This document shows positions 28,339 through 37,167 of a stretch of DNA of 64,000 nt, one piece after another. Under the pieces are notes generated by a model. The model saw nothing but the letters and a program-made list of their open reading frames with translations, made no database searches and had not been told where the DNA came from. The DNA comes from Anabaena cylindrica PCC 7122 (GTDB lineage: Bacteria; Cyanobacteriota; Cyanobacteriia; Cyanobacteriales; Nostocaceae). The translations under genes and the position numbers were made by a program. The number at the start of each line of letters is the position of its first letter. Within the stretch, counting starts at the first letter, position 1. The DNA lies in the NCBI RefSeq assembly GCF_000317695.1, contig NC_020157.1, positions 62,001 to 126,000 on the forward strand. The letters are read 5' to 3'.

Positions 28339-28887
28339 TTAGATATGCCTCCAAAAGTTCTTACTAATAGTTTTCAAGCTGATAACTTTCCTGTTATTAC
28401 CAGATTCTGATGTATTTTCACCTTGAACAGATTCATTTCTTAATAAAGAGTTTAGTAGTGATAGTTGGTGGTCTACGTCTCCTACATGACGGTATATTAA
28501 GGAGGGGATTATTTTCATGCCCAAAGGTGTAGGGACAATTTTGAGATATTGGTTCAATGTTTCTAAATAATTGCTATTTGCAAATTGTCTTTCAGCTACA
28601 TAAGGGCGTAATATTTCTAGCAATTGAATAGCTCTTTTTATTTCCAAAGAATCAGAAGTATGATCAATTTGAGGCTGGCTTTCTCGGTAGCCTTTCATTT
28701 TCTTTTCAGCAACGAGATTGTGAAATTTAGAAACTGCTTGTTGAAAATTACCAAATGAGTGAACTTTTTGTTGAGATTTGTAGCCTACTCGACCCCATTC
28801 AACAGTTAAATTTTCTTGCTCAACTTTAGCACTCCAGAACTTATTGCTATTCTGGGCAGCATCTACGAATACTAAATATATTTCCAT
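28339..28887 (-). CDS. WGR-domain protein
   Basis: This 182-residue protein begins with a WGR domain: IYLVFVDAAQNSNKFWSAKV, then NLTVEWGRVGYKSQQKVHSF and KKMKGYRE. WGR domains occur in PARPs, in MolR-like proteins and in many small bacterial proteins; in eukaryotic PARPs they contact DNA ends and protein. The rest (about 75-182) is helical with no catalytic motif. It is encoded downstream of the AAA+ cassette, about 150 bp away, and a 12-bp inverted repeat lies just upstream of its start. Bacterial function is not established; a nucleic-acid-binding role is inferred. Confidence 0.8.
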   Translation of the reverse strand: MEIYLVFVDAAQNSNKFWSAKVEQENLTVEWGRVGYKSQQKVHSFGNFQQAVSKFHNLVAEKKMKGYRESQPQIDHTSDSLEIKRAIQLLEILRPYVAERQFANSNYLETLNQYLKIVPTPLGMKIIPSLIYRHVGDVDHQLSLLNSLLRNESVQGENTSESGNNRKVISLKTISKNFWRHI

Positions 28888-28914
28888 GATGATTACAACG
28901 ATATTTCATGGTGG

Positions 28915-28952
28915 TAAACCGCTAAAAACTCTCATTGGTATTTAGCGGTTTA
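28915..28952. promoter_or_regulatory. Perfect 12-bp inverted repeat upstream of the WGR gene
   Basis: TAAACCGCTAAA (28915-28926) and TTTAGCGGTTTA (28941-28952) are exact complements with a 14-base loop. The site is 28 bases from the WGR start and 84 bases past the end of the AAA+ gene. No U-tract follows on the transcribed strand, so an operator or mRNA-processing hairpin is as likely as a terminator. Confidence 0.45.
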
Positions 28953-28981
28953 GTGATTTATGGCTTACTTGACTACTGAAA

Positions 28982-29035
28982 GCGATAGCGAAGCGCTGCT
29001 GCAAGCAGTTCGCTTACTTCTGTGCCGGAGGCAAT
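28982..29035. repeat. Palindromic dispersed repeat at the end of the AAA+ gene
   Basis: GCGATAGCGAAGCGCTGCTG followed by CAAGCAGTTCGC and, later, GCCGGAGGCAATC. It abuts the AAA+ stop codon at 29036, so the end of that gene may have been set by insertion of the repeat. Confidence 0.55.
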
Positions 29036-30652
29036 CTAATTGGTACGGAATTTAGAGGTACGAAGACTTCTCTTGGAAACCTGCACAGGACTAGAAGCTG
29101 GTCGTGCCACCTTTGACCAAGACTGCATCCGCTCAACAGCAGCAGCATCTTGAACAGCTAAAGGCGTAATATTTCGCTGGCAATTTTCTAAATCAGCTAG
29201 TGTCACCTGCTGCGGTCTTCCTTCATCAAAAGCCAGTAGTGCGGCTTCTGAGGCTAGAGTTTCCAATTCAGCACCGCTAAACTTGTTGGTACTAGCAGCG
29301 ATCGCTTCCAGATACTCTTCAGGAACTTTTATACCGTAGCGTCCCAGATGAATCCTGAGAATTTGACAACGTTCTATTTCTGTGGGTAGATCAACAAAGA
29401 AATTCTCATCAAACCGCCCTTTGCGCTTGAACTCAATCGGTAAAGCAGTCGGATCATTACAGGTCGCCACCACAAACACCCCCGCCGTACATTCAGACAT
29501 GAAGGTGAGGATATTTCCCAGAATCCTTTGCGAAACCCCAGAAGTATCGCCATTAGCGGAAAGTGCCTTTTCTACCTCATCAATCCACAGGACACAGGGA
29601 GCGATCGCTTCTGCTGTACTGAGTGCGCGGCGGACATTGCCTTCAGATTCTCCCACTAGGCTACCAAGCATTGAGGCAATGTCTAGTTGCAACAATGGAA
29701 GATTGAGGATGGTGGCAATATTCTTCGCTACTATTGATTTACCTGTTCCTGGTGGTCCCGCTAGTAGCACTCCTTTAGGTTGGGGTAAATTGAGCGATCG
29801 CGCTTCTTGGGAAAACAACCGACGACGGCGTTGCAGCCAATCCCGCAGTAAATCCAAACCGCCAAAAGGTATTGTTGTGGGTTTACCCAGTTCGATACCC
29901 ATTTGAGCTAATAGTCGGGTTTTGTATTCAACCACTAAGGCAATGATTGTACCATCAATCACAATGCCTTGAGAAGTTAATCGTTCCTTCACAGTCAACC
30001 GCAGAAAGTCGCTAATTTCTTCCAAAGTTAATCCTAATGCTGCTCTTGCTAAGGTTTCTTTATCTTCAGTGGTCAGAGAAACTTTAAAATTCACCTCTTG
30101 CTCACTGGCAGATTCTTGTAAATACAGCAGATATGATTCTAAGTGGTCTTGAATTTGCTCAATGCTGGGTAAAGGAACTTCACAGCAAGGAATAAGCCTC
30201 AATAAAGATTCATGGAGTTGAATATTTTGACCCAGAAGTACAATGCGCTTTTCAGTTGGTTTGAGACGATGATACAAGTTCTTGACTCTGGTAAGAACTT
30301 CCCAACTTAATTGCAGGGAGTTTTTGCCCACAAAAGGGTGAATATCTCCCAAAATGAACACCCCATTCCCCTCAAAATTGTTGATGTACTCGAATACATA
30401 TATTAAAGGGTCTATGTGAGGAGGCTTTTTATAAGTCTCGACTGATTTGAATACCAGTCCACCGTCATCAGCAATCAGACATTGTTCTAAGCTGGATACT
30501 CCTAAATTCCAGAAATACACAGGACTGTTGAGTTTATCCATGACTTCAGTAGTTAACCATTGAATGATAGTGGCTTCTTCAGGAGATAGAACCTCTAAAG
30601 CCACAATGGGTATTTGAGAGTCAATGGTGGTAATTAGGTTTGATAGTTTCAT
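29036..30652 (-). CDS. Ycf46-like AAA+ ATPase
   Basis: This 538-residue protein matches the Ycf46-type AAA+ family of cyanobacteria and red-algal plastids. An N-terminal P-loop-less domain (residues 1-260, including VFILGDIHPF) is followed by an AAA+ module: Walker A LLAGPPGTGKS (about 290), Walker B VLWIDEVEKAL (about 355), sensor FVVATCNDPTALP, and arginine fingers in EFKRKGRFDENFFVDLP. Products DUF2997 and Ycf35-like are encoded immediately upstream in the same direction, as in other cyanobacterial clusters. Ycf46 has been linked to CO2 use in a cyanobacterium, but the role of plasmid copies is not known. The C-terminus is basic (KRSLRTSKFRTN). Confidence 0.85.
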   Translation of the reverse strand: MKLSNLITTIDSQIPIVALEVLSPEEATIIQWLTTEVMDKLNSPVYFWNLGVSSLEQCLIADDGGLVFKSVETYKKPPHIDPLIYVFEYINNFEGNGVFILGDIHPFVGKNSLQLSWEVLTRVKNLYHRLKPTEKRIVLLGQNIQLHESLLRLIPCCEVPLPSIEQIQDHLESYLLYLQESASEQEVNFKVSLTTEDKETLARAALGLTLEEISDFLRLTVKERLTSQGIVIDGTIIALVVEYKTRLLAQMGIELGKPTTIPFGGLDLLRDWLQRRRRLFSQEARSLNLPQPKGVLLAGPPGTGKSIVAKNIATILNLPLLQLDIASMLGSLVGESEGNVRRALSTAEAIAPCVLWIDEVEKALSANGDTSGVSQRILGNILTFMSECTAGVFVVATCNDPTALPIEFKRKGRFDENFFVDLPTEIERCQILRIHLGRYGIKVPEEYLEAIAASTNKFSGAELETLASEAALLAFDEGRPQQVTLADLENCQRNITPLAVQDAAAVERMQSWSKVARPASSPVQVSKRSLRTSKFRTN

Positions 30653-30798
30653 GGTTGTGAATTTTACTCAGGTATTTCCTTTGATAAATACTGGTTGTCG
30701 CGCTCCTTTTAAGGGGTAAATATGGAGCATGGGATAATTTTCAGGTCGTTCGGCTCATAGTAAATATGGGGGAATTTTGTTTATTCCCCGGTGAAAAT

Positions 30799-31023
30799 TT
30801 ATTGATGTAGTCGGTGTTGATGGGTGTTAGTGCTACGAAGCTGTTGGTGGGATTCGGGTTTGTAAGTGCGTAGTTCACCGCCGTAGGCATCGCCCTGCAC
30901 TATCCCCAAAGCTTCCTCAAAAGGTTGGGTTGCTTCTAGACAGGACAATCCCTCAAATCCTTCAGCTTCTATTTTTACTTCACCTGTAGCAGTGTCAAAA
31001 TGTATCAATATTGCCCTTTCCAT
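30799..31023 (-). CDS. DUF2997-family small protein
   Basis: This 74-residue protein has the DUF2997 pattern: AILIHFDTATGEVKIEAEGF followed by GLSCLEATQPFEEALG. DUF2997 proteins are usually encoded beside DUF1257 (Ycf35) and Ycf46-type AAA genes, as here. GGAG seven bases before the ATG supports the start. It begins three bases after the Ycf35-like stop codon, so translation is probably coupled. The tail is histidine/glutamine-rich (HQQLRSTNTHQHRLHQ). Molecular role is unknown. Confidence 0.8.
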   Translation of the reverse strand: MERAILIHFDTATGEVKIEAEGFEGLSCLEATQPFEEALGIVQGDAYGGELRTYKPESHQQLRSTNTHQHRLHQ

Positions 31024-31026
31024 AGA

Positions 31027-31473
31027 TTATCTCCGTACTTGCTGAGTTTGTTGATGTGCTGAGAATGCAAGACGCAAGGTATGTACTTGACCCTTGGTTT
31101 CTTCGGTGATGGTGCATTCTCCTAGCTGTTCCTGTAACTGTGCTGCTTTAGCGCGAACCATGTTTTTACCGTAGGCTTGCATGAGGGTATGAGAAAAGAA
31201 GTTTTCTCCCAGTCGGGGTACTGTTTCATAGGCATCATGGATGATTTGATACACCTTTACTTCTTGATCCCACAGAAACCCGATATCTGCGCGGGCATTT
31301 AAAGTATGACCAGGGACAACAATCTCTGCACTTTTGCCTTCAGAGTCGTCGTAATAACCTTTGAGCAATTGTGGTTTCTCATAAACTTGCACGGTAAGCT
31401 GCAAATCTTGTAGAGCATCAACTAAACATTCACGATTAGTTAATTTTGTGGTGACAGTTGAGAAATGTGACAT
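31027..31473 (-). CDS. Ycf35 / DUF1257-family protein
   Basis: This 148-residue protein matches Ycf35 (DUF1257): it begins MSHFSTVTTKLTNRECLVDA and contains RADIGFLWD and YEVIxD-like VYQIIHDAY. The start at 31473 is chosen because the family almost always starts MSHFS; the frame runs to 31521. The gene precedes DUF2997 and the Ycf46-type AAA gene, forming a conserved trio. Such AAA plus small-partner clusters may form a remodelling complex, but the substrate is unknown. Confidence 0.85.
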   Translation of the reverse strand: MSHFSTVTTKLTNRECLVDALQDLQLTVQVYEKPQLLKGYYDDSEGKSAEIVVPGHTLNARADIGFLWDQEVKVYQIIHDAYETVPRLGENFFSHTLMQAYGKNMVRAKAAQLQEQLGECTITEETKGQVHTLRLAFSAHQQTQQVRR

Positions 31474-31631
31474 CTTAGTTACTGTGAATTGGGAAATTAA
31501 GACTGATAAACAGGGACGCAAACAGTTGCTATTACTTCCTCTCTTAATTGCGTAGCAAGTGTATGAGGTGTATTATTCTCATCTACACCTCACACCTCGT
31601 TTTTGCTCAAGGATGATACAGACAGGTTTTT

Positions 31632-32708
31632 CTACCGAAGTTTGAGAGACATGGCTGTAGCTTTGCTTAACCCCATACCCTCATCACTTGCTAATCTTTG
31701 AAGATGACGTTGTTCATCCAGCAGCTTGGCGTAAATTTCATCCATTTTTCCCTCTAATTGAGAACGCCCCTGTGAATCAAGCCTTTTGGTATCTACAGAA
31801 GCGTTTTCGAGAATGTCTTCTAGATGAGTCATCATTTGTTCCAGACTGCTACCTGCTTCAAAACTGGCGTTACCCAAAAGCATTTGCACTTTCTTGAAAT
31901 GACGTTCCATTTTCTTTTTGAAGTTGACTGGTTTGCGTCCTGGTTCCCAATTGCTCAAATCTTCGAGTAATTGCGCTGCTAGTTGTTCTCCACCTGCGAT
32001 CGCTGATTCTCTGAGTGTTTGTTCTAAATTGGTGTCATACTGCTCGATAAATCGAGTTATTTGCTGCAAACATTCAGCTTGTTGTTCTGACAATTGCTCG
32101 CTAATAGCAGGAATAATCACAGGACGACCAATTATTACTTGTAAATAGTCTTCTAGTTCCTCTAAACAGGGAAAAGCTTTTACTAAGTTTTGCTTAACTT
32201 CTTGTTGTTGTTCTACAGATAACTGCCAAGCATTCAGTGAGAGGAATTTATCAATTCGTTCTTGATAATCTGTGTAACCCTCGTCATACTCTTCTCTCAA
32301 TTGGGTGCGTAAAGTAGGGGCAATATTATCTCGAATTTCGATTAATTGACTCCAGACTATGGGTGCTAGGTCTATGGAACAAATCCAATCACCATTGTCA
32401 TAATTCATCCATTCTTGGACTGAAGCAACTTCTTGTCTTAATTTGTTTGCGGCTTCATCTAAAGCTTTGAAAACTTTGATGCCTTTTAAACCAACTTCAG
32501 AAGTTGTAACTTTTACTAGGTCAGATTCTTGCTCATTTTGAGACGTTTTAAGAACATCTGCCCATTTCGGAGCATTGCTTTTAGTTGTTTTCTTTAATTG
32601 AATTTTGAACCGGATGCGTGTTTTGTTTAATTTGGAGAAGTTGTATCTTTCAACAACAGCGTTTTGGAGGAAGGTTTCGTTTGAGTTGGGAATGACTGCT
32701 TGTAGCAT
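31632..32708 (-). CDS. Hypothetical protein upstream of the Ycf35/DUF2997/AAA cassette
   Basis: This 358-residue protein is helical and charged, with long coiled-coil-prone stretches (about 130-240 and 270-345). I recognise no family. It is co-directional with the Ycf35, DUF2997 and AAA genes and 158 bases before the first. It may be the adaptor or substrate of the AAA protein. The first 20 residues (MLQAVIPNSNETFLQNAVVE) carry no signal peptide. Its conserved tryptophan-rich region is WMNYDNGDWICSIDLAPIVW near residue 120. Confidence 0.6.
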   Translation of the reverse strand: MLQAVIPNSNETFLQNAVVERYNFSKLNKTRIRFKIQLKKTTKSNAPKWADVLKTSQNEQESDLVKVTTSEVGLKGIKVFKALDEAANKLRQEVASVQEWMNYDNGDWICSIDLAPIVWSQLIEIRDNIAPTLRTQLREEYDEGYTDYQERIDKFLSLNAWQLSVEQQQEVKQNLVKAFPCLEELEDYLQVIIGRPVIIPAISEQLSEQQAECLQQITRFIEQYDTNLEQTLRESAIAGGEQLAAQLLEDLSNWEPGRKPVNFKKKMERHFKKVQMLLGNASFEAGSSLEQMMTHLEDILENASVDTKRLDSQGRSQLEGKMDEIYAKLLDEQRHLQRLASDEGMGLSKATAMSLKLR

Positions 32709-33583
32709 ATTGTTTTGGGAATCATATTATTTGCTCACTCCCAGATAAGCGTTAGCTTGCCACTGATAGCTACACAAATTTGTTCCCAAAATGTGATTTC
32801 AAGTTTGAGATTGCCGACGTTATGGTTGAAAAAAACGGCGGTGCTGATTTGAGGTATGAACGTGATTTTGGATGATGTAAGAACTCTTGTAGAGATGTTA
32901 TCTGGAACGTCTTTACACCTAAATTTATACTTGTCTTCAGTAACGCAAAAAAAAACAGTGTAATTAATTTAAAAGACCGATGCTTATTCAAGTTTATCTA
33001 AATACAAAAATCATACTTTTCTTGCTATAAGATAGTACGAACTTTATATCCATTGACATTTTGTTTTCTAGTGCTAGTAAATGGCGTTATATACTTCTCG
33101 CATATCAGTAGTACGTAGATGCCTACCTGATTTGGCTGGCGGGATTAAAGGAGTTAAAATTTCCTTCTTTGCATGATACTGAACTGTTGGATAGGTTCTG
33201 GGAGACATATTTCTAAATAATCGGACAAAATTAATTACACAAAAATCTGGACTAAAATCCTTGACTGGTAAAGGATTGGTAAATAACTAATATGTAATTA
33301 ATTCTGTCCAATTACTTACCAATTTTGTGTGAAGATTTGCCGAAAAAGTATATAATGAACACCAAAGGATACGAAAAAAGAACTAAAGAAAGAAATTTGG
33401 CGTAGCCTCATAAAGAAACTCTATTACACACTATATACACTTTTTCAGAAGTATCTTTTCATTATTATTCAACCTTTTTACCCCTTTTAAATTTACTTTA
33501 TAAATAGCCTCTCAACAAAATTCTAAAAACTAAAGAGAAATAAAAGTTGAAGTGGCAATAATGACAGCTAATACCCATAAAGC
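32709..33583. other. Long non-coding stretch with repeat elements
   Basis: No gene is supported in these 875 bases. Short open frames near 32770-32991 have no start context or similarity. The stretch holds a MITE-like inverted repeat at 33223-33309 and a copy of the CTCATAAAGAAA-ending dispersed repeat at 33355-33425. It separates the AAA cassette from the secreted/metal-related region. Confidence 0.5.
33223..33309. repeat. MITE-like element with 17-bp inverted ends
   Basis: GGACAAAATTAATTACA (33223-33239) and TGTAATTAATTCTGTCC (33293-33309) are complementary except at one position. The 53 bases between include a smaller arm pair (AATCC...GGATT). The size and ends suggest a non-autonomous miniature element; no clear target duplication is visible. 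Confidence 0.45.
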
Positions 33584-33967
33584 TTAGTAAACCAAGTTAC
33601 CAGTACCTCGTAACTGTCGCAAAGAATTGAGACAAAACGGACAGTCACACTTAAATATCCTAATTGCAGCGTCGCTTTCCTCCTCCGTAAAATTCAGTTC
33701 TGCAATTTTGCTATCAGATGGCTGTGCCGAGAGTACCATAGACTTAGGTGCAGGAGCAGCCTTGGGATCTCTCTCGGAATCTCGAATACATACAAAATCT
33801 TTAAGACCGTGAGGATTAGTAATACAAGTACGACCGTCACTAGTGTGCATTAATCGCTGATTTAGATTAACACTAGCAAGGGCAGGATTAATGATACCCA
33901 GTGTAGACATTAATGATGTAAAAATTGAGGAACTGGCAAGTAAATTTAGTATGAGCTTTTTATTCAT
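33584..33967 (-). CDS. Small secreted hypothetical protein
   Basis: The ATG at 33967 gives 127 residues and has AGGAAG four bases upstream, a strong ribosome-binding site. The N-terminus is a signal peptide: MNKKLILNLLASSSIFTSLM, ending in NPALASVNL with a likely cut after ALA. The mature part has four or more cysteines, including CITNPHGLKDFVCIRD and FKCDCPFCLNSLRQLRG near the end. The CDCPFC cluster could bind metal or form disulfides. The family is unknown. It is near a metal transport island, so metal handling is possible, but that is inference. Confidence 0.65.
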   Translation of the reverse strand: MNKKLILNLLASSSIFTSLMSTLGIINPALASVNLNQRLMHTSDGRTCITNPHGLKDFVCIRDSERDPKAAPAPKSMVLSAQPSDSKIAELNFTEEESDAAIRIFKCDCPFCLNSLRQLRGTGNLVY

Positions 33968-34337
33968 AAACTTCCTAAAAAAAGATAACTGACCATCTAC
34001 GTTATTCGATTCACCATCAAAAATCAAGTGAATTTTTGGAACAACTAATTTGATAATGCCGTTCAGAGAAAGTTCCTCATCCAGTTAGGCTAAATTTAAG
34101 AGTAAGCTTTTCTGGTTCACCCTGAAAATAAACTTATTAAAAACGATTTATACTTAATTTCGGTTCTTTTTATGGAAAACCCGATTCAAAACCATTGAAA
34201 GCCTTATTGTGTAGGCATTTCATTAAAAATATCGTCATAATTGTTTATAACCCTTGCCCCGTAAGGTTTTTGTTATAATCCATCCTCCATTACCATAAAA
34301 GTAATGCAAGAGCCTTAATTTCTAGCTTTAATATTAC
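33968..34337. other. Non-coding stretch between two secreted-protein genes
   Basis: I see nothing beyond AT-rich sequence, the leader of the 33967 gene, and the 3' flank of the TPR gene, which ends at 34338. A T-rich palindrome-like run near 34262-34282 (GGTTTTTGTTATAATCC) is weak. Confidence 0.4.
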
Positions 34338-35021
34338 TTACTTCTGAATTTGCTGAAGCAGAGTTTGTGTTTGCTGATACCTCTGAATATCTCCTTGCTG
34401 TTGAAACAGACTTGCAGCTTGCTGTAAATCGGTAATAGCACTTTTGCGATCGCCTAAAGCATATTTAGCCAGTCCTCTGTTACCATAGGCATCAGCTAAG
34501 TTGGGATTGATTTTGAGTGATTGGTTAAAATCTGAAATCGCCATCTGATGATTTCCCTGTCTATAATTCAAAAAACCTCTATTGTAATAAGCATCTACAG
34601 ACTGCGGATCAATTTTGAGTACCTGATTAAAGTCGGTAATAGCAGCTTGAAGATTTCCCAGTTCTGCATGAGCCATTCCACGACCATTGTAACCATCTGT
34701 ATGGCTAGAATTTAGTTGCAATACTTGATTAAAGTCGATAACGGCTGCTTGAAAATCTCCTAACTGAGACTTGGCCAAACCCCTCAAGCAGAAACCTTCA
34801 TAGTATCGGGGATTTAACTTTACTACCTGACTAAAATCTTCTATTGCACCGTTGAAGTTGCCTTGCTCCAGCTTTTGCACCCCCTGGTTATAGTATTCCT
34901 GAAAATTCATCTTTGGGATAGGTGTTGGTGATTCCGGGGCAGCATAGACAGCAGTAGGTATACCACTCAGTACGCTAGTTGTTATTCCTAGAATGGCAAC
35001 AACTTTGTGAATATAGTTCAT
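34338..35021 (-). CDS. Secreted tetratricopeptide-repeat protein
   Basis: This 227-residue protein has a signal peptide (VVAILGITTSVLSGIPTAVY followed by AAPES) and about five TPR units of 34 residues from residue 40. Each has the A/G-x-x-x-Y and A-I-x-D-F-x-Q-x-L/V-x-x-NP pattern, e.g. GAIEDFSQVVKLNPRYYEGF and DAYYNRGFLNYRQGN. TPRs form a protein-binding scaffold; in the periplasm or on the outer surface it may help assemble complexes. It is a single-gene unit ahead of the NRAMP gene in the same direction, with a 77-base gap. Confidence 0.85.
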   Translation of the reverse strand: MNYIHKVVAILGITTSVLSGIPTAVYAAPESPTPIPKMNFQEYYNQGVQKLEQGNFNGAIEDFSQVVKLNPRYYEGFCLRGLAKSQLGDFQAAVIDFNQVLQLNSSHTDGYNGRGMAHAELGNLQAAITDFNQVLKIDPQSVDAYYNRGFLNYRQGNHQMAISDFNQSLKINPNLADAYGNRGLAKYALGDRKSAITDLQQAASLFQQQGDIQRYQQTQTLLQQIQK

Positions 35022-35098
35022 GACTTGACTTTCTCCATGTTAAAACACATCAAGACAACACAATATTTTTTGCAACTAAATCCATCCTAAGCCATTTA

Positions 35099-36421
35099 TC
35101 AATTTAAATTCAACCAACCCAAAATACTTTGTAATAGCAACCAAACATTTAGACCAACGATAACAATAGCGACCAGCCACGATAAAGATTTAAGCCATAA
35201 CGGATTGACAAACTCACCCATTAAGCGACGGTTACTCGTAAATATCACCAAAGGAATCACTGCAAAGGGTAACTGTAAACTGAGGATAACTTGACTTAAA
35301 ACTATCAAACTACTGGTGCTATGTTCCCCAAAGATAATAATTGTGATCAATGCTGGAATGATAGCAAGCAGACGGGTAACTAAACGCCGTAACCAGGACG
35401 GAAGACGAAATTGTAAAAAGCCTTCCATGACTATTTGTCCAGCCAATGTTGCAGTCAGCGTTGAACTTTGACCGGAAGCAAGTAAAGCGATCCCAAAAAT
35501 AGCACTAGCAGCACTAACCCCTAACAATGGTGAAAGTAGTTTGTAAGCATCTTGTATTTCTGCTACATTCTGATTTCCAGAAAAATGAAATGTTGCAGCA
35601 GATACAATTAAAATTGCTGAGTTAATAAACAGTGCTAAGGATAAAGCGAAAGTTGAATCAATTGTGCCAAATTTAATCGCTTCCCATCTTTTTTCAGAAG
35701 TTGGTTGCCAATCACGTGTTTGCACAATAGAAGAATGTAAATATAAGTTATGAGGCATCACTGTTGCCCCTAAAATACCTATAGCAATGTAGAGCATTTC
35801 TGGGTTTTGTAAAATTTCTTTTTTGGGCAGATATCCCAACATTATCCCCCCCATATCAGGTCGAGAGAAAAGAAGTTCTGCTGCAAAACAGATGCCTACA
35901 GTTGCTACTAGCATTGTTACCAAAGCTTCTGTATAGCGAAAGCCTTTATGTTGTAAAATTAGTAATACCAGGATATCCAGTGCGGTGATACATACGCCCC
36001 ATAATAAGGGAATACCGAATAATAATTGCAGAGCGATCGCACTTCCTAATAATTCTGCCAAATCACAAGCAGCGATCGCAATCTCACATAATACCCACAA
36101 GCAAAAGCTCACTTTTGGACTGAAATAATCCCGACAAGCCTGTGCCAAATCTCGCCCCGTAGCCACACCCAAACGCACACACAGCGATTGCAGCAATATC
36201 GCCATCAGATTCGACAACAGAATGACTGTCAACAAGGTATAGCCAAACTTAGACCCCCCAGCAATATCTGTTGCCCAGTTTCCGGGGTCTATATATCCGA
36301 CTGAAACTAGATACCCTGGCCCTGCATAAGCCAGCATTTTGCGCCAAAAGCTATTGGTGTTAGGGACTCTAATACTACGATGAACTTCAGGTAAACTGGG
36401 TTTGTTTTCTGGAATAGTCAT
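35099..36421 (-). CDS. mntH: NRAMP-family divalent metal transporter (MntH-like)
   Basis: This 440-residue membrane protein has the NRAMP hallmarks: YIDPGNWATD in the first transmembrane helix (about residues 43-52) and VMPHNLYLHSS in the sixth (about 218-228), the metal-binding DPGN and MPHN motifs. About 11 hydrophobic helices follow in order. NRAMP/MntH proteins import Mn2+ or Fe2+ with protons across the inner membrane. The gene lies beside an ArsR-type repressor and a P1B-type ATPase, so it belongs to a metal-homeostasis island, but it is separated from them by a 208-base gap and likely has its own promoter. Confidence 0.9.
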   Translation of the reverse strand: MTIPENKPSLPEVHRSIRVPNTNSFWRKMLAYAGPGYLVSVGYIDPGNWATDIAGGSKFGYTLLTVILLSNLMAILLQSLCVRLGVATGRDLAQACRDYFSPKVSFCLWVLCEIAIAACDLAELLGSAIALQLLFGIPLLWGVCITALDILVLLILQHKGFRYTEALVTMLVATVGICFAAELLFSRPDMGGIMLGYLPKKEILQNPEMLYIAIGILGATVMPHNLYLHSSIVQTRDWQPTSEKRWEAIKFGTIDSTFALSLALFINSAILIVSAATFHFSGNQNVAEIQDAYKLLSPLLGVSAASAIFGIALLASGQSSTLTATLAGQIVMEGFLQFRLPSWLRRLVTRLLAIIPALITIIIFGEHSTSSLIVLSQVILSLQLPFAVIPLVIFTSNRRLMGEFVNPLWLKSLSWLVAIVIVGLNVWLLLQSILGWLNLN

Positions 36422-36629
36422 TAATATTCTGTTAGAGATATTTTCATAATCTTCTCATAATCTCAGAAAATCTGGCAGAAATATCAATACATCCGATAAC
36501 CTAAACCACGTCTACTTTGAAACCAATAGTTTTTTCTTGATCGGGTTTTGTTCCTAAATTCTATGCTCTTCCCTGTTCCCTATTCCCTTTTGAAAAACTC
36601 CAGTTCTCAACTTGGACGAGGTTTAGTAC

Positions 36630-37034
36630 CTAAAGATTTGATTCCTCTAAGTGTTCTTCTACAGAACGATACAAGTTAATAATGTAACTATCAACCAAAC
36701 TGTAATAGACATTCTTACCTTCTCGACGATAGTTCACCAACCGCATCGCTTTAAACAATCGCAGTTGATGACAAACGGCTGATTCCGTCATTTTTGTTAA
36801 TGCAGCTAAATCACAAACACACAACTCTTGAGAAGCCAAAGCTGATAGCAGACGTAGGCGGTTTGGATCTGCAAGTATCCCAAATACTTCTGCTATCTGT
36901 TTGGCCTTGGAAGTTGCGAGAATTTCCGCTTGAGTTGAGCGCACATTATCTAAATGCACTACATGAGCGTCACAATTTGGAGCATCAGAATGTTGAAAAT
37001 GCTCGAAGTCTGGCTTTCCCCGGCTCTTGTTCAT
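36630..37034 (-). CDS. ArsR/SmtB-family metal-sensing repressor
   Basis: This 134-residue winged-helix protein matches SmtB/ZiaR-type sensors. The recognition region is ELCVCDLAALTKMTESAVCH followed by QLRLFKAMRLV; Cys72 and Cys74 match the alpha3 thiol pair used by ZiaR and CadC. The C-terminal helix has DSYIINLYRSVEEHLEE, similar to the alpha5 site but with Ile in place of the usual first His. The N-terminus has an extra Cys and several His. It is divergent from a P1B-type ATPase gene, with a 16-bp palindromic operator between them, so it probably represses that gene until zinc, cadmium or a similar ion binds. Confidence 0.9.
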   Translation of the reverse strand: MNKSRGKPDFEHFQHSDAPNCDAHVVHLDNVRSTQAEILATSKAKQIAEVFGILADPNRLRLLSALASQELCVCDLAALTKMTESAVCHQLRLFKAMRLVNYRREGKNVYYSLVDSYIINLYRSVEEHLEESNL

Positions 37035-37050
37035 AGTTTTTGTGCGTAAG

Positions 37051-37092
37051 CAATGGTTATTAATTTCATAGTATCTAAAATGATAACCATTG
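37051..37092. repeat. 10-bp inverted repeat in the ArsR/ATPase intergenic region
   Basis: CAATGGTTAT at 37051-37060 and ATAACCATTG at 37083-37092 are exact complements with a 22-base gap. They lie between the repressor start and the candidate operator and may form a second regulatory site or an mRNA hairpin. Confidence 0.35.
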
Positions 37093-37097
37093 TACAG

Positions 37098-37113
37098 TTG
37101 AATAGTTGTTCAA
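37098..37113. promoter_or_regulatory. ArsR/SmtB-type operator
   Basis: TTGAATAGTTGTTCAA is an imperfect 16-bp palindrome with TTGAA and TTCAA ends. This matches the TGAA-n-TTCA core of SmtB/ZiaR operators. It sits between the divergent repressor and metal-ATPase genes, 55 bases before the ATPase start. Confidence 0.7.
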
Positions 37114-37167
37114 TTGTTGTATTAGAATATTGGCAGTTAACTTTATAGTTTTTTCTGTAAAACTGTC

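Noticed and set aside
32770..32991. A 73-residue minus-strand frame as a gene
   Set aside because: No ribosome-binding site, no family, and it lies in a repeat-bearing non-coding stretch between the AAA cassette and the secreted-protein gene.
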